41,779 nt of DNA from positions 1 to 41,779 of the IMG/VR virus record IMGVR_UViG_3300021356_000045; one strand, 5' to 3'. The stretch comes from a virus. Positions 1 to 9,500 of this stretch are shown in pieces. The translations under genes and the position numbers were made by a program. Each line of letters starts with the position of its first letter. The first letter of the stretch is position 1. The notes under the pieces were generated by a model. It was given only the letters and a program-made list of their open reading frames with translations, was not told the origin of the DNA and made no database searches.

Positions 1-82
1 CAATTAAATATTTGCTTTGTATTGCCACACCACTATGTGATAATGCATGATCTGATATTATCAATAATTTTGTTTTTTTCAA
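1..82 (-). CDS. Glycosyltransferase, N-terminal fragment (cut by window edge)
   Basis: The first 27 residues of a leftward gene can be read before the window ends. They start from a TTG codon at 82-80, with a Shine-Dalgarno AGGAAG just upstream. The peptide begins KKTKLLIISDHALSHSG. I recognise this as the opening beta strand and glycine-containing loop of GT4-like (GT-B fold) glycosyltransferases common in marine T4-like phages. Such enzymes transfer sugars from nucleotide-sugars to phage DNA or virion proteins, but the acceptor here cannot be told. The gene starts 11 nt after the nuclease stop and is probably cotranscribed with it. The family call rests on a short peptide and memory of relatives, so it is moderate; that this is a real gene is well supported. 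Confidence 0.6.
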   Translation of the reverse strand, partial: MKKTKLLIISDHALSHSGVAIQSKYLI

Positions 83-93
83 TCTACTTCCTT

Positions 94-927
94 TTATTTA
101 CAATAAACAGTATTTTTAAATTCGCAAAACATACATGATTGCTTATTTTTTAAGAAAAATTGTTTTTCTACAGTTTTAATCATGCTTCTTACCATTTTTT
201 GCGCTTTATCTAAATTTTTAGGTCCTGCTGAAACTTTGATTAATTGACATGATTTTCCAACTGTTTTAACTTTTTTAAGTAAAACAAACCCACATTGAAT
301 ATCTTTCATCGGAATTTGATTTTTAGTTCCCCAAAAATGTTTATAAAGTATAACCTGCGCTTGAGTATTAAAGTCTCTTTGTTTATCTAAAGACCAACCT
401 CTTCCACTCGATGTTTTCCAATCTAATACCCAGTATTTATATTTTGATTTGTGTGGGACTTTTATAATACAATCGATGTAACCTTTAAACTTTGTATCAA
501 TGTTTTCCATGCTTTCATACAAAGCTTCTTCAGCAGACTGAAATTCCCAATCCGGAAATGTCTCGTCCAAAAACTGTGGCACTGAGCTTATGCTTGTTTC
601 TGCCCATTGTAACCAATCTTTTAACTTATTGTGTTTATACTTCCATCCTTGTAACTCTGCACGCTGTGTTTGCAATTGTATAAAATCTTCTGCATCAAAG
701 CCATGTTCGTCCCAAGCAGCTTTAATCTTATTTTGTGCTTCTTCGATTTTAAGCTCTTTTGTTTTAAGGTAGTGCTCACACGCATCATGGATTATTGTTC
801 CGTAATGCAAATGTGGACTCTCTTCAAATGTAGATAACTTATCTATGTATAGTAATTTATGTCGCCAAGGACATTCTTTCCATTGACGAACCTCAGAATA
901 AGAGACATGCTCTTTTAAAATAGTCAT
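94..927 (-). CDS. Cas4/RecB-like PD-(D/E)XK nuclease with iron-sulfur cysteines
   Basis: This 277-residue protein is a single-domain nuclease of the Cas4/RecB type. A first cysteine lies at residue 19 in KECPW. GTIIHDACEHY (about 43-53) supplies the motif I histidine. The catalytic core is GYIDC (about residue 150) and VLDWKTS (about 167-173), giving the D...D-x-K signature. A QAQVILY helix follows, and the C-terminus carries C265-x2-C268-x7-C276. Four cysteines placed like this usually ligate a 4Fe-4S cluster. In T4-like marine phages such proteins are presumed recombination or repair exonucleases. The frame is open to a TTG at 945, but the ATG at 927 is preferred because GAGG lies 6 nt upstream of it. 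That site is inside an inverted repeat (932-969), which suggests translational control. Confidence 0.82.
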   Translation of the reverse strand: MTILKEHVSYSEVRQWKECPWRHKLLYIDKLSTFEESPHLHYGTIIHDACEHYLKTKELKIEEAQNKIKAAWDEHGFDAEDFIQLQTQRAELQGWKYKHNKLKDWLQWAETSISSVPQFLDETFPDWEFQSAEEALYESMENIDTKFKGYIDCIIKVPHKSKYKYWVLDWKTSSGRGWSLDKQRDFNTQAQVILYKHFWGTKNQIPMKDIQCGFVLLKKVKTVGKSCQLIKVSAGPKNLDKAQKMVRSMIKTVEKQFFLKNKQSCMFCEFKNTVYCK

Positions 928-931
928 AACA

Positions 932-969
932 GACCTCACTTTCAATATTATTATAATAAAAGTGAGGTC
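932..969 (-). promoter_or_regulatory. Inverted repeat hiding the nuclease ribosome binding site
   Basis: On the transcribed strand, GACCTCACTTT is followed by 16 AT-rich bases and then AAAGTGAGGTC, a perfect 11-bp stem. The right arm contains the GAGG Shine-Dalgarno of the nuclease gene (start at 927). The folded RNA would therefore block ribosome binding. It could also act as an operator or a weak terminator after the fibre gene ending at 987. The stem is directly visible; the regulatory role is inferred. Confidence 0.7.
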
Positions 970-986
970 AATTTATAAAACTAATT

Positions 987-3900
987 TTAATTTAGAGTTA
1001 CTGTTCCTCCTTGGCCAATAATATGCCAAGCTGTACCGTGAGAAACAATTTCAATAAACGCATATTGTGAGCCTAAAGTTACTGTTTCAGATCCATCAAT
1101 TGTTTGTGCACCATTTGCATCAATTGTAGTACCGTTTGTAAAAGCTGCTGTTTGTTTAATAACATATCTTGCACCTGCTGTTGCAGCTGATGGTAGAGCA
1201 ATTGTTTGATTGTCAGCATTAACAAGGTAAATGTAGTGATCACCTAAAGTTACTGCTCCTCCTGCAGTAATTTTTTGTGTAAACAACTTACCTTTCATAA
1301 CGGTATTTCCATCAATTGTTGCGTTACCGTCTACAGTTAGATTTGATTCAGCTGTAAGATTTCCACCTACAGTCATGGTGCTGTCACAAGAAACAGCACC
1401 AGCGGCTGTTACGCTAAACGTATCAGTTTCTGTACCATCTTGAACTGATAGTGTTGCATTACGAATAACTGTGTTTGAAGTAAATAAGCCGCCAGTAACA
1501 GCAATGTCGCCGCCAACATATAAGTCGTCAGCGACGCCTAAACCACCAGCAACCTTAAGTGCACCAGTTGTAGATGATGTAGAAACTGTTGTTGAAGAAA
1601 TAGCAATATCGCCTGCTGAGTTAATAGTAATTGCATCGGTATCTGAAGCAGATCCAATTGTTGCACTATCTGGAATAACAATGCCCCCTTCAGATAGAGT
1701 AAGAACACCAGTCGAAGAAAGACTCATTTTTTCTAATGCAGCTCCTGATGCAGCTCCTGATCCAGATGTCTTAAATGAAAGCTTAGTTGCATTTGAATCG
1801 GAAGCAAAATCGCCTTCGGATATAGCTGAAATTGCAGCTGCTACTTCTCTTGAGCTTGTTCCAGTTCCTTCATCAGGTGCTTGGAACTCAATAGATCCTA
1901 AAACATCATTTAAAGCAATATCTGTATCACCTGTTTGAAGTGTAAGAACTGCTCCACCTGCATCTGTTGTATTGAGATTCTTTAAAGCAAGACCTGCGTC
2001 TCTAACATGTGAAAGAGTAATGTCAGCAGCAGAAACGTTGTCTTGGAATCTAACTGCTCCTGCATCTGCTAAGTATAGATCAGCAAAACTCTTTGCAGCT
2101 GTACCTAAAGTCAAGCCATCATTTGCTTCAGGATATAGTTCTGTTGCATTTAAATGGAGCTCGTCTGAACCTCCTACTTCAAAAGAAATAACATCGTCAG
2201 CAGAAGCTCTAATTGATGTATCAGCATCAGCGTCTAAATCAATTCTACCTTGACCATTTAAGTCAATATCATCAACGTAAAGTTTACGCCATGCTGTACC
2301 AACTTCACCAAGATCATCAGCACTATCTGCACCTGGCAAAACAGCACTTGTTGCATCAAGAACAATATTTCCGCCTGAAGTCACTGTTAAATTGGTGCCA
2401 TCAGACTCAATCTTTTCTGCATCGTCTGTAGAGAAAACAAGACCTATATTTTCTGGAATGTTAATGTCACCACCCACACCAACGCTAAAAGAAATATCTG
2501 TGCCATCTGATTCAATCTTTTCGTGGCCTGTTGCACCATCAAGAACTAGACCGACATTTACAGGAATGTGTACGTCAGATGTTGCAGTAAGATTTAGTTT
2601 GCCACTTGAAGCAATTGTAAGATCTGTTCCATCACCTTCAATCTTTTCACCATCGTCACCAAATGTCATACCAACATTTGCAGGCACATTAACATCTGAT
2701 GAAGCTGTAAGATTAATGTCACCACCTGAATTTATTGTGAGATCAGTATCATTAGATTCGATCTTTTCTGCTGCGTCTGCTGTAGAAAAAACTAATCCAA
2801 CGTTAGCAGGAATATGAACATCAGATGTTGCAGTAAGATTCAACTTATTGCTTGAAGCAATTGTAAGATCTGTTCCATCACCTTCAATCTTTTCACCATC
2901 ATCACCAAATGTCACACCAACGCCTGAAGGTATGTTGACATCTGATGAAGCTGTAAGATTAATATCACCACCTGAATTTATTGTGAGATCAGTACCGTCA
3001 GACTCGATCTTTTCTGCATCATCTGTAGAGAAAACAAGTCCTATATTATTAGCTAATTGCAAGTCAGATCCATCAAATGTAAAGCTAGCGCTGCCTTCAA
3101 GGGCACCACCTACACCAGCCAAAACAACTTGATCATTTGTTAAACCAGAGTTAGTAAAAGAAGAAGCTTCAAGTGAACCAACTTTTAAACCAGCATAACT
3201 ATCAATTGTAACATTACCCGAAGTAGTTGCATCTTCTGTTGCAGACGCAACAAAAGCAAACTGATCTGCAGATTCATCCCACAAGAGCACTTGATTTGCT
3301 CTGTCTGCAACACCGCCAGCGCTTCTAGAAAATACAATACCTTGATCTCTTACAGGTGCATTTGTATCACCTTTATTAAGCTTTATAAGAGGGTCTGCAA
3401 CTGTCATTGTTGTTGAGTCGACTGTTGTTGTTGTACCGCTAACAGTTAGATTGCCTGCAACTGTTAAGTTACCGCTAGTTTTTACTAGAGTTTCTGTTAA
3501 AGTGAGTTCACCTGCTGTCTCAGAGTCAATTATTGCGCCGTTAGAAAGTGTTACCCTTCCACCCTGTACCTCAATGTCGCCAGCAAATATAACATCACGA
3601 TCAGCTGAATTAAGTGTCATGTTAGGCGTTGTTCCTAAAGAACTTCCTAAACCTATTTGTAGCTTATCTTCTGAATCATCCAAACCAATATGGAAATCAA
3701 CAGCATTACCATCAAAAATAATAGATGCATCCTCAGCACCTGCATCTCCAATTGTTAAAGTCGGAGTTGTTCCTGTAATATTGACATCTTGTGCAATATC
3801 AACAGAATCAGCGTCAACAGAAACTACAACTTCACCTTGTACAGAAAGATCTATTCCACCGGCAGCATCTGATGCATTAATAACAACTGCATTTGCAGCT

Positions 3901-6131
3901 GCTTGAGATGAAGTCAAAGCTACTTGACCTGAAGTGTCTAAATCAACACCTGCAGAGCCTGCATCAATGTTAATACCACCTGCAGCGTTTGAAGCATTAA
4001 GATGAATTGCGCTAGCATCACTTTCAGTAGAAGAAATATTAACTGAAGATCCTGTTGCTAAAATGTCAATGTCATCACCAGCAGCACCAGTAGCTAAAAT
4101 ATCAATACCACCAGCTGAAGCAACAACTTCAACAGCTTTAACAGCATCTAGTGTAGTAGTAAGAGAAACTAATCCTGAAGTATCTAAGTCAACACCTGCA
4201 GAACCTGAATCAATATCAATACCACCTGCAACGTTTGAAGCATTAAGATGAATTGCATCACCAGCAGCTTCTGCACCTTCAATAGTTACGCTTCCTGCAG
4301 CTGCGTCTAAACTAATATCATTTGCTGCCGCATCTAGTGTTATACCTGTTGCGCCATCAATGTCAACAAGACCTGCAGAGTTTAAGTGAACTTTACCACT
4401 TGTTGCCGTTTGAATTGTAGCATTTGCTTCAGTTGACTTAAGAGTAATTGCGCCAGTATCATTATCACTACCTACTGAAAGTGATGAACCGTCAATTGTT
4501 ATTGCACCTGCAGCATCTAAATCAAAAGTTAGTGAAGGATCGAGGGTCATTGACGTAGATGTTAATGTTAATGCGCCGGAAGCATCTAAATCAAATGTTG
4601 AAGCGTCAACATCGATTGCAACATCAGCATTTTTACCAATATCAATTCCTCCTGCACCATCAAGTGCTAAAACACCATTTGCATCAATATCAATACCACC
4701 TGCTGAAGCATTAATGTCAACTGCATCTGCCCCAGTACCAGCTGAAGAAAGAATAAGACTGGAAGCTGTGGCACCTGTTACTGAGATTGTCAAATCTTCA
4801 TTTGCTTCGCCAGAAGCTACTGTAATATTTGATGCTGCAGCGCCGTCTATAGAAAATGCACCTGTAGTTTCAACATCAACGCCACCTGTTCCTGCGTCAA
4901 TATCAATACCGCCAGCAGGGTTTGAAGTACTAAGGCTTAATGCAGAAGTAGTTGCTGAAGAACCGCTCATCGCAATTTCGCCTGCTACAGCTTCTTGAAC
5001 ATATGAGCCTGTAGATCCAAACATCAACTTGTTTGTGCCGTTTAACAATAAGCCTTCATTGTGTTGGTGAGTTAAGGTAACTTCTTTATCTGCGCCAAAC
5101 TTAAGAACTGCTGAATCGCTATCAAGTTCTAAGTCATTACTAACTCTTACTGCAGTCGATGCATCAATATCTACAACTGGTGCTGTTAAAGCTAGCGCAC
5201 TGGATGCTGCTAAATCTAATTGCCCAGCTGCTGACTGATGAATATTGGTTGCTGCAGCACCAAATTGTAATTGACTTGAACCATTTAACAAAAGACCTGT
5301 ATCTGCAACGTGTGTCAAAGAAACATCATCATCAGCGCCAAAATGTAAAACTACTGCGTCATGTTGTAAAGATAGGTCGCCACCAAAGTGTGCATCACCT
5401 GCAAGTCCCATACCACCATCAACAACTAACGCACCAGTTGTAGAGCTAGTTGATACTGTTACGTCATCAACATTAAGCTGTTGTGCAATGTCTACAGAAT
5501 TTGCGCCTGCTGTAAGAACTGTGTCAGTATTTACTGATAGTTTGACTGATACGCCACCTTCAAGCGTCATAGAACCGTCTACGTCAGAATGTAAAAATTC
5601 AGTTGCATCTCTAAATTCTAATTTCATTGCGCCATTTAGTCTTATACCATTATCAGCAACGTGTGTTAAAGTAACATCTTGGTCGTTACCAAATTGTAAA
5701 ACACCAGAATCGCCTAGGTATACATTGTCCCAACCTAGAGAAGTAGAACCTAAATTGTGATTTGAATTTGCAGCTGGTAGCAAGTTTCCAGTTAGTTCTA
5801 AATCGTCATTAAGCTCCCATTGTGATATAAGACCATTGTCTGTGTAAAGAAATGTTGCATTTGCTCCATCAACTGTAAGACCTGCGCCGTTCCAATCTGC
5901 ATCATTTTGTGCACCGCTAGCAACAACAATATTTTTATCATCAACAGTTAGTGTTGTAGAATTAATTGTTGTTGTTGATCCGTCAACTTGCAAATTTCCT
6001 GTTATTGTAAGATTTCCTCCAATAGCTATTTCGTCTGTTGTTGCTATTGAATCAACCCATAATTTTCTCCATCTAAGTGTCGTAGTACCTAAATCATGTG
6101 TACTATCAACATCTGGCTTTAATGCTGACAT
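987..6131 (-). CDS. Long repetitive tail-fibre protein (1714 aa)
   Basis: A very large virion adhesion protein made almost entirely of short beta-rich repeats. The N-terminus (MSALKPDVDSTHDLG) is followed by GSTTTINSTTLTVDDKNIV, and a related GTTTTVDSTTMTV recurs in the middle. This signature is familiar from long fibre proteins of marine T4-like phages. Repeated units include LTHVADNGIRLNG-type and GGIDIDAGSAGVDLDTSG-type segments, then LVFSTDDAEKIESDGTDLTI units repeated about six times. The last 100 residues (KGKLFTQKITAGGAVTLGD onward) form a non-repetitive cap ending in GGTVTLN, a likely trimerisation or receptor-binding tip. A Shine-Dalgarno AAAGGA precedes the ATG. Its exact place on the virion is unknown. 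Confidence 0.8.
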   Translation of the reverse strand: MSALKPDVDSTHDLGTTTLRWRKLWVDSIATTDEIAIGGNLTITGNLQVDGSTTTINSTTLTVDDKNIVVASGAQNDADWNGAGLTVDGANATFLYTDNGLISQWELNDDLELTGNLLPAANSNHNLGSTSLGWDNVYLGDSGVLQFGNDQDVTLTHVADNGIRLNGAMKLEFRDATEFLHSDVDGSMTLEGGVSVKLSVNTDTVLTAGANSVDIAQQLNVDDVTVSTSSTTGALVVDGGMGLAGDAHFGGDLSLQHDAVVLHFGADDDVSLTHVADTGLLLNGSSQLQFGAAATNIHQSAAGQLDLAASSALALTAPVVDIDASTAVRVSNDLELDSDSAVLKFGADKEVTLTHQHNEGLLLNGTNKLMFGSTGSYVQEAVAGEIAMSGSSATTSALSLSTSNPAGGIDIDAGTGGVDVETTGAFSIDGAAASNITVASGEANEDLTISVTGATASSLILSSAGTGADAVDINASAGGIDIDANGVLALDGAGGIDIGKNADVAIDVDASTFDLDASGALTLTSTSMTLDPSLTFDLDAAGAITIDGSSLSVGSDNDTGAITLKSTEANATIQTATSGKVHLNSAGLVDIDGATGITLDAAANDISLDAAAGSVTIEGAEAAGDAIHLNASNVAGGIDIDSGSAGVDLDTSGLVSLTTTLDAVKAVEVVASAGGIDILATGAAGDDIDILATGSSVNISSTESDASAIHLNASNAAGGINIDAGSAGVDLDTSGQVALTSSQAAANAVVINASDAAGGIDLSVQGEVVVSVDADSVDIAQDVNITGTTPTLTIGDAGAEDASIIFDGNAVDFHIGLDDSEDKLQIGLGSSLGTTPNMTLNSADRDVIFAGDIEVQGGRVTLSNGAIIDSETAGELTLTETLVKTSGNLTVAGNLTVSGTTTTVDSTTMTVADPLIKLNKGDTNAPVRDQGIVFSRSAGGVADRANQVLLWDESADQFAFVASATEDATTSGNVTIDSYAGLKVGSLEASSFTNSGLTNDQVVLAGVGGALEGSASFTFDGSDLQLANNIGLVFSTDDAEKIESDGTDLTINSGGDINLTASSDVNIPSGVGVTFGDDGEKIEGDGTDLTIASSNKLNLTATSDVHIPANVGLVFSTADAAEKIESNDTDLTINSGGDINLTASSDVNVPANVGMTFGDDGEKIEGDGTDLTIASSGKLNLTATSDVHIPVNVGLVLDGATGHEKIESDGTDISFSVGVGGDINIPENIGLVFSTDDAEKIESDGTNLTVTSGGNIVLDATSAVLPGADSADDLGEVGTAWRKLYVDDIDLNGQGRIDLDADADTSIRASADDVISFEVGGSDELHLNATELYPEANDGLTLGTAAKSFADLYLADAGAVRFQDNVSAADITLSHVRDAGLALKNLNTTDAGGAVLTLQTGDTDIALNDVLGSIEFQAPDEGTGTSSREVAAAISAISEGDFASDSNATKLSFKTSGSGAASGAALEKMSLSSTGVLTLSEGGIVIPDSATIGSASDTDAITINSAGDIAISSTTVSTSSTTGALKVAGGLGVADDLYVGGDIAVTGGLFTSNTVIRNATLSVQDGTETDTFSVTAAGAVSCDSTMTVGGNLTAESNLTVDGNATIDGNTVMKGKLFTQKITAGGAVTLGDHYIYLVNADNQTIALPSAATAGARYVIKQTAAFTNGTTIDANGAQTIDGSETVTLGSQYAFIEIVSHGTAWHIIGQGGTVTLN

Positions 6132-6208
6132 GTTTTTTCCTTTCTTTGGTATGTCTAACTAACCACAAAATTATATGTTTAATTATGTTGTTGTAATTAA
6201 ATTTTATA

Positions 6209-6487
6209 CTATTTGTTTTTCTTAGCCCAAAAAAAGTCCGGAACTTCTCCAAAATAGTTATTTATTTTTTCTCTATTTTTTTCTGTATTTACTATCAAAT
6301 AACCCTCTGAAAGTTTTGAAAGTATTAATTCAATATTGCATGGAAAAGGCTTTTCGCCTTCTTTTTTAAGATAAATGCATTGATTTTTCAGTGTTTTGCT
6401 TCTCTTTTTATTAACTTCATCAATAAAATCTTTGCTTTTTTCTTCCCAAAATTTTTTCATTGATTCAGAAATTGCCTTGTTTTTCAT
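6209..6487 (-). CDS. Small NUMOD3-like protein, function unknown
   Basis: A 92-residue basic protein lying between two fibre genes. The first 40 residues, with ISESMKKFWEEKS followed by a second basic helix (RSKTLKN), resemble the NUMOD3-type DNA-binding helices attached to phage homing endonucleases. The remainder (PFPCNIELILSKLSEGYLIV, then FGEVPDFFWAKK) is not recognised. No nuclease motif such as GIY-YIG or HNH is present, so this may be a remnant of a homing element or an unrelated regulator. The Shine-Dalgarno is weak. Confidence 0.5.
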   Translation of the reverse strand: MKNKAISESMKKFWEEKSKDFIDEVNKKRSKTLKNQCIYLKKEGEKPFPCNIELILSKLSEGYLIVNTEKNREKINNYFGEVPDFFWAKKNK

Positions 6488-6568
6488 CTGCCAGACTTTC
6501 TTTTAATATATGTATATTTTTATATAAAATCTTTTCATGTTTAACAGGCGTAATTTTAAATATCAATA

Positions 6569-9500
6569 TTAAGGAGTATTTTCGTTTGCTCCTGTAAACT
6601 TAGTATCACCAGCATCATCACCGCTACCTACAACTAAGAAATGTCTATCAGAAGCGCCTGTAGCAGTTGCACCGTAGAAGATAAGATCAGAACCACCTTG
6701 TGCATGTAATTGTCCTAAGTCAAAAGCAAAAGGTCCAAAGTGTGATCTAACAAGAGGTGACGAATCAAATACGACATCGTATATGTCACTTCCGTTCTCT
6801 TGAATAGGATCATTATTTCCATCAAGTCTTTGTGAAGTTAAGAATACACCACCAAATCGACCAAGCTGACTATCTACATAAGCTTTAATCGCTTTAGCTG
6901 ATGCTAAAGTTGTATCAGTTTCAGCTACTGCAGAAAGATCTGTATCTAAAACTCCTGCTTTAAGATTGTCAACTTCAAGATTTGAAACTGTATTGTTGTC
7001 TGCGTCAATTGATTTATTTGTTAAAGTATCAGTTGTTGCACGCCCAACAAGAGTATCAGTTGCATCTGGAAGCGTAAGTACTCGATCATCAGTAGGGTCT
7101 GTAACAGATAGCGTTGTTTCAAAGTCGTTTGAAGTTGCGCCTTCAAATACGATAGATGAGTCACTTAATGACAAACCTGAAACAATTGGAGATGTCAGCG
7201 TTTTATTAGTCAAGGTTTGTTCAGCAGTCAATTGTACAATATCAGATCCTACATTAACTGTGATTGTTTGTCCCGCGTGAGTTACTCCAACTTTATTAGC
7301 TGTACCTTGAATAGTCAAAGTTTCGCTGTCTAAATCTACTGTTCCTCCTGCCCCAGTATCAGTTGCAAAGTCTAAATCTTGAGCAGTTATTTGCGCATCT
7401 ACATATGTCTTAACAGCTTTTGCTGTTGTTAACGTATCATGATTTTGTGAAACTGCTGTTAGGTCTGTGTCAACAGATGTTATTGCTGTTGAATTATTTA
7501 TTGTTAAACTTGTATTTGCAGTTAAAGCTGTAAATGTACCAGCAGCTGCTGAAGTGCCACCAATTACAGAATTATTTACTGTACCTCCGCTTATTGTCAA
7601 GTCGTTTGCAACGTAAGCGTCAACTATAACTTCTCCTTGCCATGTACCAGAAGTAATTGTACCAACTGTTGCAAGCGAGCTTAAAGATGTTAAAGATGTA
7701 TTATCACTTAAGAAAGTAACCAAGTTTGCAAGTGTTGCTTTTTTATTACCTGCGTTATTACCTTCACCTGCAGCAACATCACTAACTAAAAGTAAATCGG
7801 AAGCTGTTAATGGTTCGTTTGTTGCAGTTCCACCACCAAAATTTAAAGCATTTAGTGAAACTTTATTATCTGTGTTAATTACATTAAGCTTGTCATTTGA
7901 AATACTACCAGCAAGCATTGCATTTGTTATACCTAGAGCTCTTACGTTTAAAGAATTATTAGCAAACTCTATCGAAGAGCCATCAACTTCTGCAGTTTGA
8001 ATATAATCTTGCGCAAGTTTATCATCTGCTATAGATCCTTCTAGCATTGCGTTTGTAACAGCTAGGTTTCCAATTGTAGCATCTCCACCTGCTGCAATAG
8101 TTATATCTCCTGAAACATTTCCAAATATTGAATCTTCAAGATTACTTAAAGTCATAGATTTAATTGTAGTAACATTTGTATCGTATATAAATAACTTATC
8201 ATCTTGAGCAAAGTTTGTTAAAACAGCGCTTTCTGATGTCCAGTCTAGTTTATCTAAGTCTATTGCTGCATTTGCTGCGATTGATGCATTAACAACTGCG
8301 TCATCTGCAAGTTGATCAGCTCCAACAGCATCAGCTACCAGCATAGAGCTCTCTACAGAACCGTCTGCGATTGTCAAATCTACGTTATTAACTGCAGCAG
8401 AACCGTCAATATCAAAACTTCCTGTTACGTCACCATTGGCAAATGTAACTGTTACAGCATCTGACCAGCTTGCTGCTGTTGTTGCAGTAGTCGCGCTTGT
8501 TGCATTACCATCTAAAGCGCCTGAAAATGTTGTAGAAGTTAGTTCACCTGTACTTGGGTTATATGTTAGCCCTACATCAGTTTCAATTCCTTGCTCGCCA
8601 GTTGCGCCGTCAACAAAAGTCAAATAAACAGTCTCGTTTGTATTGTTGTTTGCAGACGCTGTAATATTTGTTGCAGTAGTTGCAGTATCAGCATTACCAG
8701 TTAAATCACCTCTAATTTTACCTGCATTACTGTAAATAACAGCTTTTTCGTTTACTACTGTATCTGCTGCTGAACCGTCTAATAGATTTAATTCTGCAGG
8801 AGTTGATGTTACTGCAGTATTCTTTTCATTATCTGTTGCATCTGACCTTAAAACTAAAATGCTACCATTTTGATCAGGTAAAGTAATTGATCGATCATCT
8901 GTAGGATCGATAACTGAAAGAACTGTTTCAAATTCATCTGGAGTTGCACCTTCAAAAGTAAATGAATTTTGAACATTAATAGTTGTTGAGTCAACAGTTG
9001 TTGTAGTTCCTTTAACAGTTAAATTACCTCTAATCACGACGCTTGTGTCATTATCAGCATCACCAATATTTAATGTATCAGTACCATCAAACGATGCTAA
9101 TCTAGTTGAAAGGTTTGCTTTTGAAACATCTTCATCAGTATTAGTAGTAAATGTTAAATTGTCTTGCATATAAGTTTGCAAATCGGAAGCTGTTATCTTC
9201 TTTAAATCTCCAACATTATCACTTGTATCGCTTACAAGTAACTGGTCACCTGAAGCCAAAGATTCTCCTTGCGCAAAATCATTTTGGCCAGTTATAATAG
9301 ACTTGTTTATTGATAAGTCTATTGCACCATCACCAGCATCGTCATATGCTGCTGTTATACCCGAGTGTGAACCATTAGTCACTAATTGACCAGCACTTAC
9401 ATCTTGAACGGCTTCAGTAAAGTCTGTAATTTGAGTTGAGACTATTGAAACAGAAGATGTTGACGTAGCAGTTACTTGACCTTGTTTATTAAGTGTTAAA

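Noticed and set aside
1471-5760. Several rightward open frames of 90-155 codons within the first fibre gene
   Set aside because: Antisense shadows of Ala/Asp/Thr repeats with no translation signals.
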